Shown here: positions 1 to 7,414 of the stretch, piece after piece
Position numbering within the stretch: position 1 is the stretch's first letter
Layout of the letters: each line of letters begins with the position of its first letter
Assembly (NCBI GenBank): GCA_949288095.1
Contig: CASEIX010000038.1
Coordinates: forward strand, 1 to 54,135
Reading direction: 5' to 3'
DNA: 54,135 bases
Origin: an uncultured Eubacteriales bacterium
Lineage (GTDB): Bacteria > Bacillota > Clostridia > TANB77 > CAG-508
The notes under the pieces: model-generated
The model's input: only the letters and a program-made list of their open reading frames with translations
Database searches by the model: none
Told to the model about the DNA's origin: nothing
Translations under genes and position numbers: made by a program

Positions 1-60
1 AATAAAATTCTAATTATTAATATTTATATAATTTTATTTCTATTTTTTTTTATTTTTATA

Positions 61-126
61 TGTCTCCTTCTTTGTCTCTCTCTCTCTCCTACCCACCCTC
101 TCCCGCCCCCCCACGTCCCTAACGTT
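61..126. other. C/T-rich low-complexity edge tract
   Basis: A pyrimidine tract with a TC dinucleotide run (about 78-88) is followed by C-rich sequence including a run of seven C. This is unlike everything else in the AT-rich window. It lies just downstream of the M23 peptidase stop codon. It could be a contig-end artefact or a real polypyrimidine element; the sequence alone cannot decide. No gene is seen in bases 1-126. Confidence 0.6.
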
Positions 127-1191
127 TCACTCTGTTAAAAATTCTTCCATTAAATCATATTTTCTAGAATAATCTTTTGTTTCTTCATTTGAAAGATAAA
201 CTTCTGATGTGTTAGTTTTTAAAAATTCAATAATCTCATAAACATCTATCCAAATTTCATTTGGACTATCTACTTGTGATTCGTCAAAAATAAGTTGCAT
301 ACCAAAATGTAAATGAGCAACATTTATATTATTTACATTTTCTTTTATGCTATATCCTGTCATTCCTAAATATCCAATAACATCACCTGCTTTTACAGTA
401 TCTCCTTTTTCTAGACCTTCTACATAAGGATGGTCTTTTCGTAGATGGGCATAATAGTAATATCGTTTTCCATCAAAACTCCTAATACCGACACGCCAAC
501 CACCATATTGATTCCAACCGAGTTGTTCAACTATGCCAGATTCTACTGCTATGATAGGTGTTCCGATACTTCCCATTAAATCATTTCCTAAATGGGTTCT
601 TTTAAATCCATAAGATCTAGAATTTCCAAAATCTTTGTAATGTGTAAAATAATAATTTTTGGCAATAGGTAAAAAGGCTTTTAATCCATATCGATTTTCA
701 AAAACTTTTTCATTATTTTCATTGACCGTTTCAATAGCATAATTACCAAGAAATCCACTTAAAACAGCTGAGTAAGCTTCTAAATAATAATCATAAAAAG
801 TTAAAGTAGATGTAAGCTCTTCCATAGTTTTACCATTTTTAAGATTTTCCACGATTTTATCTAAATCACTTGATTTAAAGTTTTCAAAATTTCCACCATA
901 AATGCAAGCTAAATAGGATAATAATTCAATCCAATTATAGGTAATCTCTTCATTGTTATTATGAGAATTGATGTCTAATTCAGAAGTTAATTTTAAAACA
1001 CTACAAGGGACAGTAAAATCTACCCATTTTATATAATCTTCTTCACTATCAGAATTCACTTCAATTGATTGCAGATGGTTTTTGATGAAATAGAAAATAA
1101 AAGTAGAAAATAGAAAAACAACTAAGATTAATATAGATATACATATACTTATGATATAATTCTTTTTTATATGTATCAATTTCATAATCAA
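127..1191 (-). CDS. membrane-anchored M23 family metallopeptidase
   Basis: Predicted zinc peptidoglycan endopeptidase (lysostaphin/LytM fold) acting outside the membrane on wall cross-links. Residues about 12-37 form one N-terminal transmembrane anchor. An extracellular region of unknown fold follows, then the M23 domain at about 190-300. The zinc and catalytic motifs are visible: HLGND (H200, D204), YAHL (H249) and HLHF (H293, H295). All expected ligands are present, so it should be active. Start choice: a GAGGTG Shine-Dalgarno at 1198-1203 sits 6 bases from a TTG at 1191 and 12 bases from an ATG at 1185, so either is possible. It stands alone, divergent from the deaminase gene. The family is clear; the physiological role (division, sporulation or autolysis) is not. 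Confidence 0.85.
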   Translation of the reverse strand: MIMKLIHIKKNYIISICISILILVVFLFSTFIFYFIKNHLQSIEVNSDSEEDYIKWVDFTVPCSVLKLTSELDINSHNNNEEITYNWIELLSYLACIYGGNFENFKSSDLDKIVENLKNGKTMEELTSTLTFYDYYLEAYSAVLSGFLGNYAIETVNENNEKVFENRYGLKAFLPIAKNYYFTHYKDFGNSRSYGFKRTHLGNDLMGSIGTPIIAVESGIVEQLGWNQYGGWRVGIRSFDGKRYYYYAHLRKDHPYVEGLEKGDTVKAGDVIGYLGMTGYSIKENVNNINVAHLHFGMQLIFDESQVDSPNEIWIDVYEIIEFLKTNTSEVYLSNEETKDYSRKYDLMEEFLTE

Positions 1192-1384
1192 TCAAAACAC
1201 CTCATAAAAATATATGAGAATAAAATGAAAATCATGACGACTACTTGTGGAGAGAAAAAGAAATCAAATACACCATCGTGAAATGTTTTTGGTAAAACTA
1301 TTTACGAAATTAGAATGTTATATTAAAATGAGAATGTAAAGATTATGAATAGAATATATACTAAATAAGAAAGGAATGAGGAAG

Positions 1385-1846
1385 ATGGATAAATACATGA
1401 AATTAGCAAAACAAAATGCAGAAGAGGGAATCAACAAGGGAGAAGGAGGTCCATTTGGTGCAGTAATTATAGATAAAGAAGGGAATGTTATTTCAAATGG
1501 AAACAATCAAGTAATCAAGAATAATGACCCAACAGCACATGCAGAAATTGTTGCAATTAGAGAAGCTTGTGAAAAATTACATACATATGATTTATCAAAT
1601 TATATATTATATACATCTTGTGAACCATGTCCAATGTGTTTATCAGCAATTATTTGGGCAAATATAAAAGAGGTGTATTATGGTTGTACAAAAGAAGATG
1701 CTGGCGAAATAGGTTTTCGAGATGATATGATTTATGATTATTTAAAAGGAAATAATTCTAATTTAATTCATTTAAACAGAATGGATAGAGATGAATGTTT
1801 GGAAGTGTTTAAAAAATATAAGGAAGCAGGGGGAATTATTTATTAA
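1385..1846 (+). CDS. guaD: guanine deaminase / nucleoside deaminase family
   Basis: Zinc-dependent cytidine-deaminase-fold enzyme of purine salvage, probably converting guanine to xanthine and ammonia. The zinc motifs are complete: HAEIVAI (ligand His plus catalytic Glu) and PCPMC (two Cys ligands). The C-terminal segment with GFRDDMIYDYL is typical of the short bacterial guanine deaminases, and the length of about 153 residues fits. I chose ATG 1385 because AAGGA at 1371-1375 is 9 bases away; the upstream in-frame ATG at 1376 directly abuts that site. The gene is monocistronic and ends before a hairpin shared with the convergent tRNA-Arg. A tRNA adenosine deaminase (TadA) is the main alternative, less likely given the C-terminus. 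Confidence 0.82.
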   Translation: MDKYMKLAKQNAEEGINKGEGGPFGAVIIDKEGNVISNGNNQVIKNNDPTAHAEIVAIREACEKLHTYDLSNYILYTSCEPCPMCLSAIIWANIKEVYYGCTKEDAGEIGFRDDMIYDYLKGNNSNLIHLNRMDRDECLEVFKKYKEAGGIIY

Positions 1847-1859
1847 AATAAAAAAATAT

Positions 1860-1892
1860 AAACCGTTGATATATAGATATATTCAACGGTTT
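1860..1892 (-). terminator. hairpin terminator for tRNA-Arg
   Basis: Perfect 10-bp stem AAACCGTTGA / TCAACGGTTT. On the minus strand it is followed by a T-rich stretch, so it best serves the tRNA-Arg transcript. It could also stop guaD transcripts on the plus strand. Confidence 0.75.
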
Positions 1893-1895
1893 AAG

Positions 1896-1972
<77 letters not shown>

Positions 1973-1981
1973 ATACCTAAT

Positions 1982-2010
1982 ATTATAACGGTTTATCGTT
2001 AATTTTACAA
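1982..2010 (-). promoter_or_regulatory. sigma-A-type promoter of tRNA-Arg
   Basis: On the minus strand a TTGTAA -35 (2005-2010) and a TATAAT -10 (1982-1987) are separated by 17 bases, immediately upstream of the tRNA. Confidence 0.75.
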
Positions 2011-2071
2011 GACTTTTTGTTGGATTTTTCAAATTATTTTCATTAAGGGAAAATAAAATTTTAAAAAAGTC

Positions 2072-2100
2072 TTGCAAACTACAAAAAAATGTGCTATTAT
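2072..2100 (+). promoter_or_regulatory. sigma-A-type promoter of tRNA-Pro
   Basis: TTGCAA (2072-2077), 17 bases, TATTAT (2095-2100), about 20 bases before the tRNA-Pro gene. Confidence 0.75.
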
Positions 2101-2119
2101 ATATAAGCATGAAATAAAT

Positions 2120-2195
2120 CGAGGTGTAGCGCAGTTGGTAGCGCGCGTGGTTTGGGACCATGAGGTCGCAGGTTCGATCCCTGTCACCTCGACCA
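2120..2195 (+). tRNA. tRNA-Pro (anticodon TGG), element integration site
   Basis: Cloverleaf with acceptor CGAGGTG / CACCTCG, anticodon loop TTTGGGA (TGG), a T arm with GGTTCGATCC and encoded CCA. Its last 12 bases recur at 13558-13569. The mobile element therefore begins in its 3' end and leaves the tRNA intact. Confidence 0.97.
2184..2195 (+). repeat. left attachment repeat (in tRNA-Pro)
   Basis: TCACCTCGACCA, identical to 13558-13569. Insertion into a tRNA 3' end restores the tRNA sequence, as expected for tyrosine-integrase elements. Confidence 0.8.
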
Positions 2196-2343
2196 TATTA
2201 GACCGTTTTTCAAGGAAATTGAATAGAATTTGAAAACAGTCAACAAAATTTAAAAGTGCTATTTTCTAAGGATTTTAGAGAATAACACAATTTTTTTACG
2301 TTCTAAAAAATTCTCAAAAATTCCAATATTTTGTTCAGAAAAA

Positions 2344-2395
2344 TGTTCCGCAATTTTTAAAATCTTTAAAAAAATTGTTCCGCAAATTTCCGCAA
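2344..2395 (+). repeat. left-end TTCCGCA repeats (candidate integrase arm sites)
   Basis: TGTTCCGCAA occurs at 2344-2353 and 2376-2385, with a variant TTTCCGCAA at 2387-2395. The same motif recurs inside the right end (13442-13495). The rest of 2196-2462 holds no gene; it is leader and end DNA upstream of the rep gene. Confidence 0.6.
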
Positions 2396-2420
2396 AGCAA
2401 AATTCATTGATATTTAGCCA

Positions 2421-2449
2421 CTTTCAGTGTTATTCAAAAAAACTGAAAG
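2421..2449 (+). promoter_or_regulatory. hairpin overlapping the rep ribosome site
   Basis: Inverted repeat CTTTCAGT / ACTGAAAG. The second arm runs into the AAAGGAG Shine-Dalgarno (2446-2452) of the RepA-like gene, so folding could hide the ribosome site. Translational control is inferred. Confidence 0.45.
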
Positions 2450-2462
2450 GAGAACTATTGTT

Positions 2463-3017
2463 ATGGATTTTATACCTTATAAAGTAAATGAATATCTTGA
2501 AAACACTTTTTATCAAGTTCCAAAAGAACTATTTACAAACCCTTATTATAAAAAGCTTAATTCAGATAGTATACTCTTATATGCTCTTTTACTTGATAGA
2601 CTATCTGTTTCTAGAAAAAATGAATGGATTGATGAAGATGGTAATGTATTTTTACTATTTGCAAGAAAAGATGTTGAAAAGAAATTAAAATTATCAGATA
2701 AGACAGTTACTAAAGCTTTTAAACTATTAGCTGAACACAAGCTAATATATGAGAAAAGATTAGGCTTTAGAAAAAAGAATATTATTTATGTTGGAAAAAT
2801 AAATCATGTACCAACTGCAGAAATTATGAATCGTAAAAATTACGACTCAAGAAACGGAGAAACTACGATTCAGGAGTCGGAGAATTTACGATGTAGTAAT
2901 AATAAGTATAATAAGAATAATTATAGTAATACACCCCAGAGAAAAAATTCATATTCAAATTACGAACAAAGAGTTTATGACCCTGAACAATTAGAAAAAT
3001 TATATTGTAATGTTTAG
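2463..3017 (+). CDS. RepA_N-like replication initiator
   Basis: About 184 residues. The N-terminal region (about 1-115) has the pattern of the RepA_N / initiator-A domain, including YYKKLNSDSILLYALLLDR and a winged helix-turn-helix around DVEKKLKLSDKTVTKAFKLL. This family opens theta-replicating plasmid origins and is common on Gram-positive integrative elements, where it may replicate the excised circle. The C-terminal third is low-complexity, Asn/Tyr-rich and probably disordered. Start ATG 2463 follows AAAGGAG by 10 bases; an in-frame upstream extension overlaps the hairpin and is unlikely. It is the first gene inside the left end and precedes tnpV. No iteron array was recognised nearby, so the origin is not located. 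Confidence 0.7.
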   Translation: MDFIPYKVNEYLENTFYQVPKELFTNPYYKKLNSDSILLYALLLDRLSVSRKNEWIDEDGNVFLLFARKDVEKKLKLSDKTVTKAFKLLAEHKLIYEKRLGFRKKNIIYVGKINHVPTAEIMNRKNYDSRNGETTIQESENLRCSNNKYNKNNYSNTPQRKNSYSNYEQRVYDPEQLEKLYCNV

Positions 3018-3036
3018 AAAAAGGAGATTTAAAATT

Positions 3037-3429
3037 ATGGAAAATGTAGAATTAAAAGATAGATGTATAGATGAAAAAACAGGAATTGAATATATAAGAA
3101 ATGGTGATTATTATTTGCCAAATCTAGTATTAGCAGAACAAAAGAAAATAAAATTAAACAAATATGGTCGTTTAAGATTAGACTATTTAAAGAACCATAA
3201 AAAAGCAGAATATGCTATTTTATTTATGGATAATAAATTAACAGACCACTTAGAAGAAGTACAAGAAATTGCAACTAAAAGAGTAGAAGAAATTATAAAA
3301 TCATTAAAAGAACAAAGTAATTTAACAGAAGAAATGAAAAATACAGACCAACTTTATTGGGTTGGAATGATGAATAACTTTAAAAACCAAGCTGAAGAAA
3401 TTGTATTAAAAGAATTAATTTATGTATAA
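3037..3429 (+). CDS. tnpV: TnpV-family protein
   Basis: A 130-residue protein with the TnpV pattern: an N-terminal GIEYIRNGDYYLPNLVL, a central RLRLDYLKNHKKAEYAILFMDNK helix, then a charged helical segment and a W-G-MMNN-KNQAEEIV motif near the C-terminus. TnpV proteins are found on Clostridia transposons and integrative elements; their function is not established. Start ATG 3037 follows AAGGAG by 10 bases, 19 bases after the initiator stop, so the two genes are probably co-transcribed. There is no catalytic motif, so it should not be read as a transposase. Confidence 0.7.
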   Translation: MENVELKDRCIDEKTGIEYIRNGDYYLPNLVLAEQKKIKLNKYGRLRLDYLKNHKKAEYAILFMDNKLTDHLEEVQEIATKRVEEIIKSLKEQSNLTEEMKNTDQLYWVGMMNNFKNQAEEIVLKELIYV

Positions 3430-3550
3430 CCTCTATTTCTATTTTAAAAATTTAGGAATTATTAAAGAATAAATTAGCTTTTTTAGGAGAAGAAATTTAA
3501 AATTTTCTTCTCTTTTTTGATGTAAAAAAATTTGAAAGGAGCAAATAAAA

Positions 3551-4042
3551 ATGAGAAATAAAGAATTAAAAGTAACAGAAGAATTTACTAATTTATTTGA
3601 TTATGAATTAGTAATTTATAAAAATATTTTAATAAAAGGAAGAAGTAAAATTACTTTTTATAATTATATTATTGTAACAAGAAAAGGCATTTTTGCAATT
3701 AAAACTAAAACAATTTTAGGTCGAATGGTAACAGATAAATATAAAGTAAAATGGAAATCTTATATAGGTTTTATTCCATTTATTTTTACAAATCCACCAT
3801 TAGATGTTAGTTATAAAAGTTGTGATTTAAATTTTGTTTCAGATTGTGATATGGATAAAATCATTCCAATTTCAATTATAAAAAATAAAGGAAAAAGACA
3901 TTTTTATATCGATATGAATTACACACAAAAAGAAAAATTTTATTATGAATTATACCATCAAGAAGATATATTTTCTGATAAAGAAGTTGCAAAAATTTGT
4001 GAGCTAATAGAGAAAAAATCACTTGTTTTTAGTAAAATTTAG
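3551..4042 (+). CDS. NERD-like (nuclease-related) protein, key residues degenerate
   Basis: 163 residues. The region at about 38-65 (YNYIIVTRKGIFAIKTKT) matches the core strand pattern of the nuclease-related domain, whose usual form is D-HxVV..GIFVIETKN. Here the Asp position is not acidic and the Glu of the E-x-K signature is Lys (KTK). If the family call is right, the catalytic centre is probably lost. AAAGGAG lies 9 bases upstream of the start. It sits between tnpV and the mobilization genes on the same strand. It may be a decayed or repurposed DNA-binding protein. I have no evidence for a specific role. Confidence 0.45.
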   Translation: MRNKELKVTEEFTNLFDYELVIYKNILIKGRSKITFYNYIIVTRKGIFAIKTKTILGRMVTDKYKVKWKSYIGFIPFIFTNPPLDVSYKSCDLNFVSDCDMDKIIPISIIKNKGKRHFYIDMNYTQKEKFYYELYHQEDIFSDKEVAKICELIEKKSLVFSKI

Positions 4043-4180
4043 TCACACTTAAAGTTGGCACTATTTTGAAAGCAAGCATCGCATTTATACTCCCGTATAA
4101 ATACCGCTTGTCAGTTTTAATGTAAAACTGAATTATAGGGAATTACTTCCCCAATCCCCTTAATAATATAAGAATTTTTC
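4043..4180 (+). other. candidate transfer origin (oriT) region
   Basis: Gene-free stretch just before mobC and the relaxase with two clean hairpins: ATTTATAC-tccc-GTATAAAT (4083-4102) and TCAGTTTTA-atg-TAAAACTGA (4111-4131), followed by a GGG/CCCC-containing stretch at 4138-4158. Nic sites of mobilization relaxases usually lie beside inverted repeats directly upstream of mobC/mobA. The assignment rests on position and structure; no known nic consensus was matched. Confidence 0.4.
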
Positions 4181-4208
4181 TGGCAGTCTTTTAGAGAAAA
4201 GACTGTCA
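4181..4208 (+). terminator. terminator or attenuator before mobC
   Basis: Stem TGGCAGTCTTTT / AAAAGACTGTCA with a 4-base loop, followed by ATTTTTTG. It separates the NERD-like gene from the mob genes; the mobC Shine-Dalgarno follows at once, so it may act as an attenuator. Confidence 0.7.
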
Positions 4209-4234
4209 ATTTTTTGTAAAGGAGAATGAAAATT

Positions 4235-4558
4235 ATGAGAAAAAGAAATATAAAAAAACAGATATGGTTAGATATAAAAGAAGATGAATTATTAAAAAGA
4301 AAATCAAAAGAAGCAGGTTTAAAAGAAGCTGAATTTATTAGAAGTTTAATTAAAGGTTATAGAATAAAAGCACAACCAACTGAAGAAATAAAATCTTTTC
4401 AAAGAGATTTATATGGTATAGCAAATAATATAAATCAAATTGCTAAAGTTGCAAATTCTAGATACAGTGTTTCACACGATGATTATAAATATATTTCAGA
4501 TACTTTATCTGATTTTATTTTAAGATTTGAAAGAAAAATTTATTCAAGACAAAAATAA
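4235..4558 (+). CDS. mobC: MobC-type relaxosome accessory protein
   Basis: 107 residues. The N-terminal KKQIWLDIKEDELLKRKSKEAGLKEAEFIRSLIKGY segment has the ribbon-helix-helix pattern. The C-terminal half (QRDLYGIANNINQIAKVANS) carries the conserved MobC motif with the G-NNINQIA signature. MobC binds oriT DNA and helps the relaxase open and nick it. I chose ATG 4235 because AAAGGAG (4218-4224) is 10 bases away; the ATG at 4226 is only one base from it. The relaxase follows 14 bases later with its own AGGAGG, giving a two-gene mob operon. Confidence 0.85.
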   Translation: MRKRNIKKQIWLDIKEDELLKRKSKEAGLKEAEFIRSLIKGYRIKAQPTEEIKSFQRDLYGIANNINQIAKVANSRYSVSHDDYKYISDTLSDFILRFERKIYSRQK

Positions 4559-4572
4559 AAGGAGGTATTTTA

Positions 4573-5904
4573 GTGGCAATTACAAAATATAAAGTTATTA
4601 AGAAAAATTTAGATGCAGTAATAAATTATGTGATGAATGGAGAAAAAACTGAAAATGGTATTTTAGTATCTGCAATAAATTGTATGCCTCAAACAGCATA
4701 TTCTCAAATGATGCTAACTAAAAAATCATTTCATAAAGAAGGTGGTAGATTAGGTTATCATATAATACAATCTTTTAATGGTAATGAAATTTCTCCAGAT
4801 AAATGTAATAAAATTGGAATAGAACTTGCTCAGCAACTATGGGGAGATAAGTATCAAGTTATAATTTGTACTCATACTAATAAGAAAAATGTTCATAATC
4901 ATATCGTTTTAAATTCGGTTTCATTTATTGATGGAAGTAAATATCATAACTCAAATGTAGAAATTGCTTTACTTCGAGAAACAAATGATGACATTTGTAG
5001 GAAACATGGACTATCTATAATTAAAAGCACAAAAGCTACTACAGTATCTGATATATCAAAAAGTAGAATTGCGAATTATAATCGTAATTCTGGAAAAATG
5101 GAACTAATAAAAGCTGATATTGATGAAGCAATTAAAGAAGCAACTAAATACCAAGAATTTATAGATCTATTAGCTTTTAAAGGTTATTATATCAAAAAAT
5201 CTAATGGTTCTATATCTGTTTCTACTCCGTACTATAATAGAAATATAAGGCTTGCTAGAGCATTTGGAGAAGATTATATTTTTGATAATATTAAAACTAG
5301 AATATATCAACCTACTTTATATGATAGATATTTAAAAAGAACTAACAATGAAAAAGTATATAAAGTAAGAATTTATGATGGTATAAAAATTAATCAAGAA
5401 AAATTAAAAACTTCATCTTTTTATAGATTATATGTTCATTATTTATATTTGCTTGGGAAATTACCACCTAAAATTCATTATGAAGAAAGAACAAAAGAAT
5501 ATTATAAAGAAATAGATAGATTTAATAAATTAGCAGATGAAATGAATTTAATATGTACTTATAATTTGGAATCAAAACAAGATGTTCAAAATTTAAGAAT
5601 GAAGTATATTGAAGAAGTTACACCTTTAAAAGCAGAACGAGGAAAACTAAGGCAGTTATATAAGAAAGCTACTAATGAGGCAGATAAAACTATTATACAA
5701 GCTAAAATAGATATTCTTACTGAAGATATTAACAAAATAAACTCTAAAATTCAGACTTGCAAACGAATTATTACTAAAGCTGAAAAAGGCGAAAAAGAAA
5801 CTATTTTAATAAATAATAGAGTATCTGAAAATCAATTAAATAGTGAGCATGAAAATTCACTTAATAAACATAAAAACAAAAACAAACAAGAGCTAATTTC
5901 TTAG
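4573..5904 (+). CDS. mobA: MobA/VirD2-family relaxase
   Basis: 443-residue relaxase. It nicks one strand at oriT and stays bound to the 5' end by a tyrosine during transfer. The three-histidine metal motif is plain: THTNKKNVHNH (H101, H108, H110), with NHIVLNSV after it. The likely catalytic tyrosine is Y19 in the AVINYVMNG segment. The C-terminal 130 residues are charged and predicted coiled coil; there is no helicase or primase domain. The start codon is GTG, 7 bases after AGGAGG. With mobC it forms the mobilization module, and with no secretion genes it must use another element's channel. Confidence 0.9.
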   Translation: MAITKYKVIKKNLDAVINYVMNGEKTENGILVSAINCMPQTAYSQMMLTKKSFHKEGGRLGYHIIQSFNGNEISPDKCNKIGIELAQQLWGDKYQVIICTHTNKKNVHNHIVLNSVSFIDGSKYHNSNVEIALLRETNDDICRKHGLSIIKSTKATTVSDISKSRIANYNRNSGKMELIKADIDEAIKEATKYQEFIDLLAFKGYYIKKSNGSISVSTPYYNRNIRLARAFGEDYIFDNIKTRIYQPTLYDRYLKRTNNEKVYKVRIYDGIKINQEKLKTSSFYRLYVHYLYLLGKLPPKIHYEERTKEYYKEIDRFNKLADEMNLICTYNLESKQDVQNLRMKYIEEVTPLKAERGKLRQLYKKATNEADKTIIQAKIDILTEDINKINSKIQTCKRIITKAEKGEKETILINNRVSENQLNSEHENSLNKHKNKNKQELIS

Positions 5905-5915
5905 CTCTGTTAAAT

Positions 5916-6383
5916 TTATTTACTTATATGCAATATTTTGAATATAAAGTTTTTAAATCTAGCAAAAAATGATTCTTTATATTCTATTAACGCTGTATTA
6001 GTATTGTTTTTATATGTTTCTATATTAGTAATTTCTGTATTCTTATTTGCCTTTTTAAATATATCATCTGGATTATATTTTTCTCTTTTTTCTAGTTCTT
6101 CCTTTTTTTGATTTAAATCTAATATTTCTTTTATCTTAACTTTTTGTTCTTCTGTTGCAAAATAATCTCTAAAAAGATTAACTATAATAGCATTTGCTTC
6201 TGGAGAAATATTTTGCTCTGATAAATCAATTTCTGGATTTATTACAAAAACATAATCGTTATCCTTATTATCTTTATAAAATTCTATTTTTTCTTTAGGT
6301 ATTTTATTATATTCTCCTTCTGGAAAATGTTTTATTATCTCTAATACTTCTGTATATGCTTTAGCATAAATTGTATTAATCAT
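5916..6383 (-). CDS. unknown 155-residue protein, partner of repeat protein
   Basis: Not recognised. Residues 1-90 look globular (EVLEIIKHFPEGEYNKIPKE, then an acidic YVFVINPEIDLSEQ segment). A charged helix and an Asn/Thr-rich linker follow, and the C-terminus is a basic-hydrophobic helix (FFARFKNFIFKIL) that could bind membrane. The start overlaps the end of the upstream repeat protein by 8 bases, so the two are translationally coupled and probably work together. It converges with the relaxase gene, 11 bases apart. No function is proposed. Confidence 0.6.
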   Translation of the reverse strand: MINTIYAKAYTEVLEIIKHFPEGEYNKIPKEKIEFYKDNKDNDYVFVINPEIDLSEQNISPEANAIIVNLFRDYFATEEQKVKIKEILDLNQKKEELEKREKYNPDDIFKKANKNTEITNIETYKNNTNTALIEYKESFFARFKNFIFKILHISK

Positions 6384-7188
6384 CTATTTCTTCTCCCTCT
6401 TTTGTGATTTCTGGATTTAATTCTGATTGTTCTACACCATTAGCCTCAGCAGATTTGATTGCTGTAGTCCCTTTTAATGCACTTTTAACAGCAGCTGTTG
6501 GAGTTATCTTTTTACTGTTTTGTTCTTTAACTTTGATTTCCTCTATTGCTTTTTGCATTCTCTCTTGTTCTGATGCACTTTCCATATATTTTGGACTATC
6601 TGAATTACTAAATTCACAAAATGCTTCGTGAACTGCATCTGTATTTCTAATTATAAAACGTTTATCATCTAATAAATCCCATTGCTGTTCATCTGAAAGA
6701 GTATCAAATTCTGGATGCAATAATGCAAAATATTTTTCTACCTTTGCGTGCCACATTGCTTTTTGCATTCTTTCTTGTTCAGTAGCTTTTCCCATATATC
6801 TTGGACTATCTGAATTACTAAATTCACAAAATGCTTCGTGAACTGCATCTGTATTTTCTATTATAAAATCTTTATCATCAAACAAATCCATTTGTTGCCT
6901 TATTGTCATTGAAGAATAACCTGGATGTAATATTTCCATATATTTTTCTACTTTCGCTTGCCACATTGCTTTTTGCATTCTTTCTTGCTCTGATGCACTC
7001 TCCATATATCTTGGACTATCTGAATTGCTAAAAGTAGTAAATGCTTCATGAATTGCATCTGTATTTTCTATTATAAAATCTTTATCATCAAATAAATCCA
7101 TTTGTTGCCTTATTGTCATTGAAGAATAACCTGGATGTAATATTTCCATATATTTTTCTACTTTCGCTTGCCACTCTGCTTGTTCCAT
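6376..7188 (-). CDS. unknown protein with three 70-residue tandem repeats
   Basis: 270 residues. Residues 6-75, 76-145 and 146-215 are tandem copies of one 70-residue unit built around W-AKVEKY, LHP, QQMDLFDDKDFII, NTDAVHEAF, FSNSDSP-YM and EQERMQKA. Copies 1 and 2 are almost identical, also at the DNA level, showing recent duplication; copy 3 has diverged (ALLHPEFDTLSDEQQWDLL). Each unit looks helical and acidic, with no Cys and no enzymatic motif. A flexible acidic tail of about 55 residues follows. AAGGAGG lies just upstream of the ATG. It heads an operon with the overlapping 155-residue gene. I do not recognise the family; a protein-binding scaffold is a guess from the repeats. Confidence 0.7.
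   Translation of the reverse strand: MEQAEWQAKVEKYMEILHPGYSSMTIRQQMDLFDDKDFIIENTDAIHEAFTTFSNSDSPRYMESASEQERMQKAMWQAKVEKYMEILHPGYSSMTIRQQMDLFDDKDFIIENTDAVHEAFCEFSNSDSPRYMGKATEQERMQKAMWHAKVEKYFALLHPEFDTLSDEQQWDLLDDKRFIIRNTDAVHEAFCEFSNSDSPKYMESASEQERMQKAIEEIKVKEQNSKKITPTAAVKSALKGTTAIKSAEANGVEQSELNPEITKEGEEIDD
6544..7173 (-). repeat. three tandem 210-bp coding repeats
   Basis: Copies at 6964-7173, 6754-6963 and 6544-6753, each 210 bp and in frame. The first two are near-identical, so copy number could change by recombination or slippage. The 7189-7381 gap upstream holds no gene that I can support. Confidence 0.85.
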
Positions 7189-7381
7189 AAAATCCTCCTT
7201 GTTTCACAAATACTATTCTTCATATTTATTATATCTAAATACTACCATAAGAAATTTATTTTTACAATAAAAACTCAAATAATTCTAAAAAATATCGCTT
7301 CAGCAGCAATGAAAAAATCGAATAATAATTCGTTAATAAAGCAAATGAGGTGTTGTAATAAAAATAAAATATAGTAAAAAA

Positions 7382-7408
7382 TGGCATTTACTTTCTAAGT
7401 AAGTGCCA
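7382..7408 (-). terminator. terminator after the AbiE-kinase operon
   Basis: 12-bp stem TGGCATTTACTT / AAGTAAGTGCCA with a 3-base loop. On the minus strand it is followed by six T, just past the kinase stop codon. Confidence 0.85.
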
Positions 7409-7414
7409 TCTTTG

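Noticed and set aside
3037-3429. Active transposase
   Set aside because: TnpV-type protein lacks any transposase catalytic motif.
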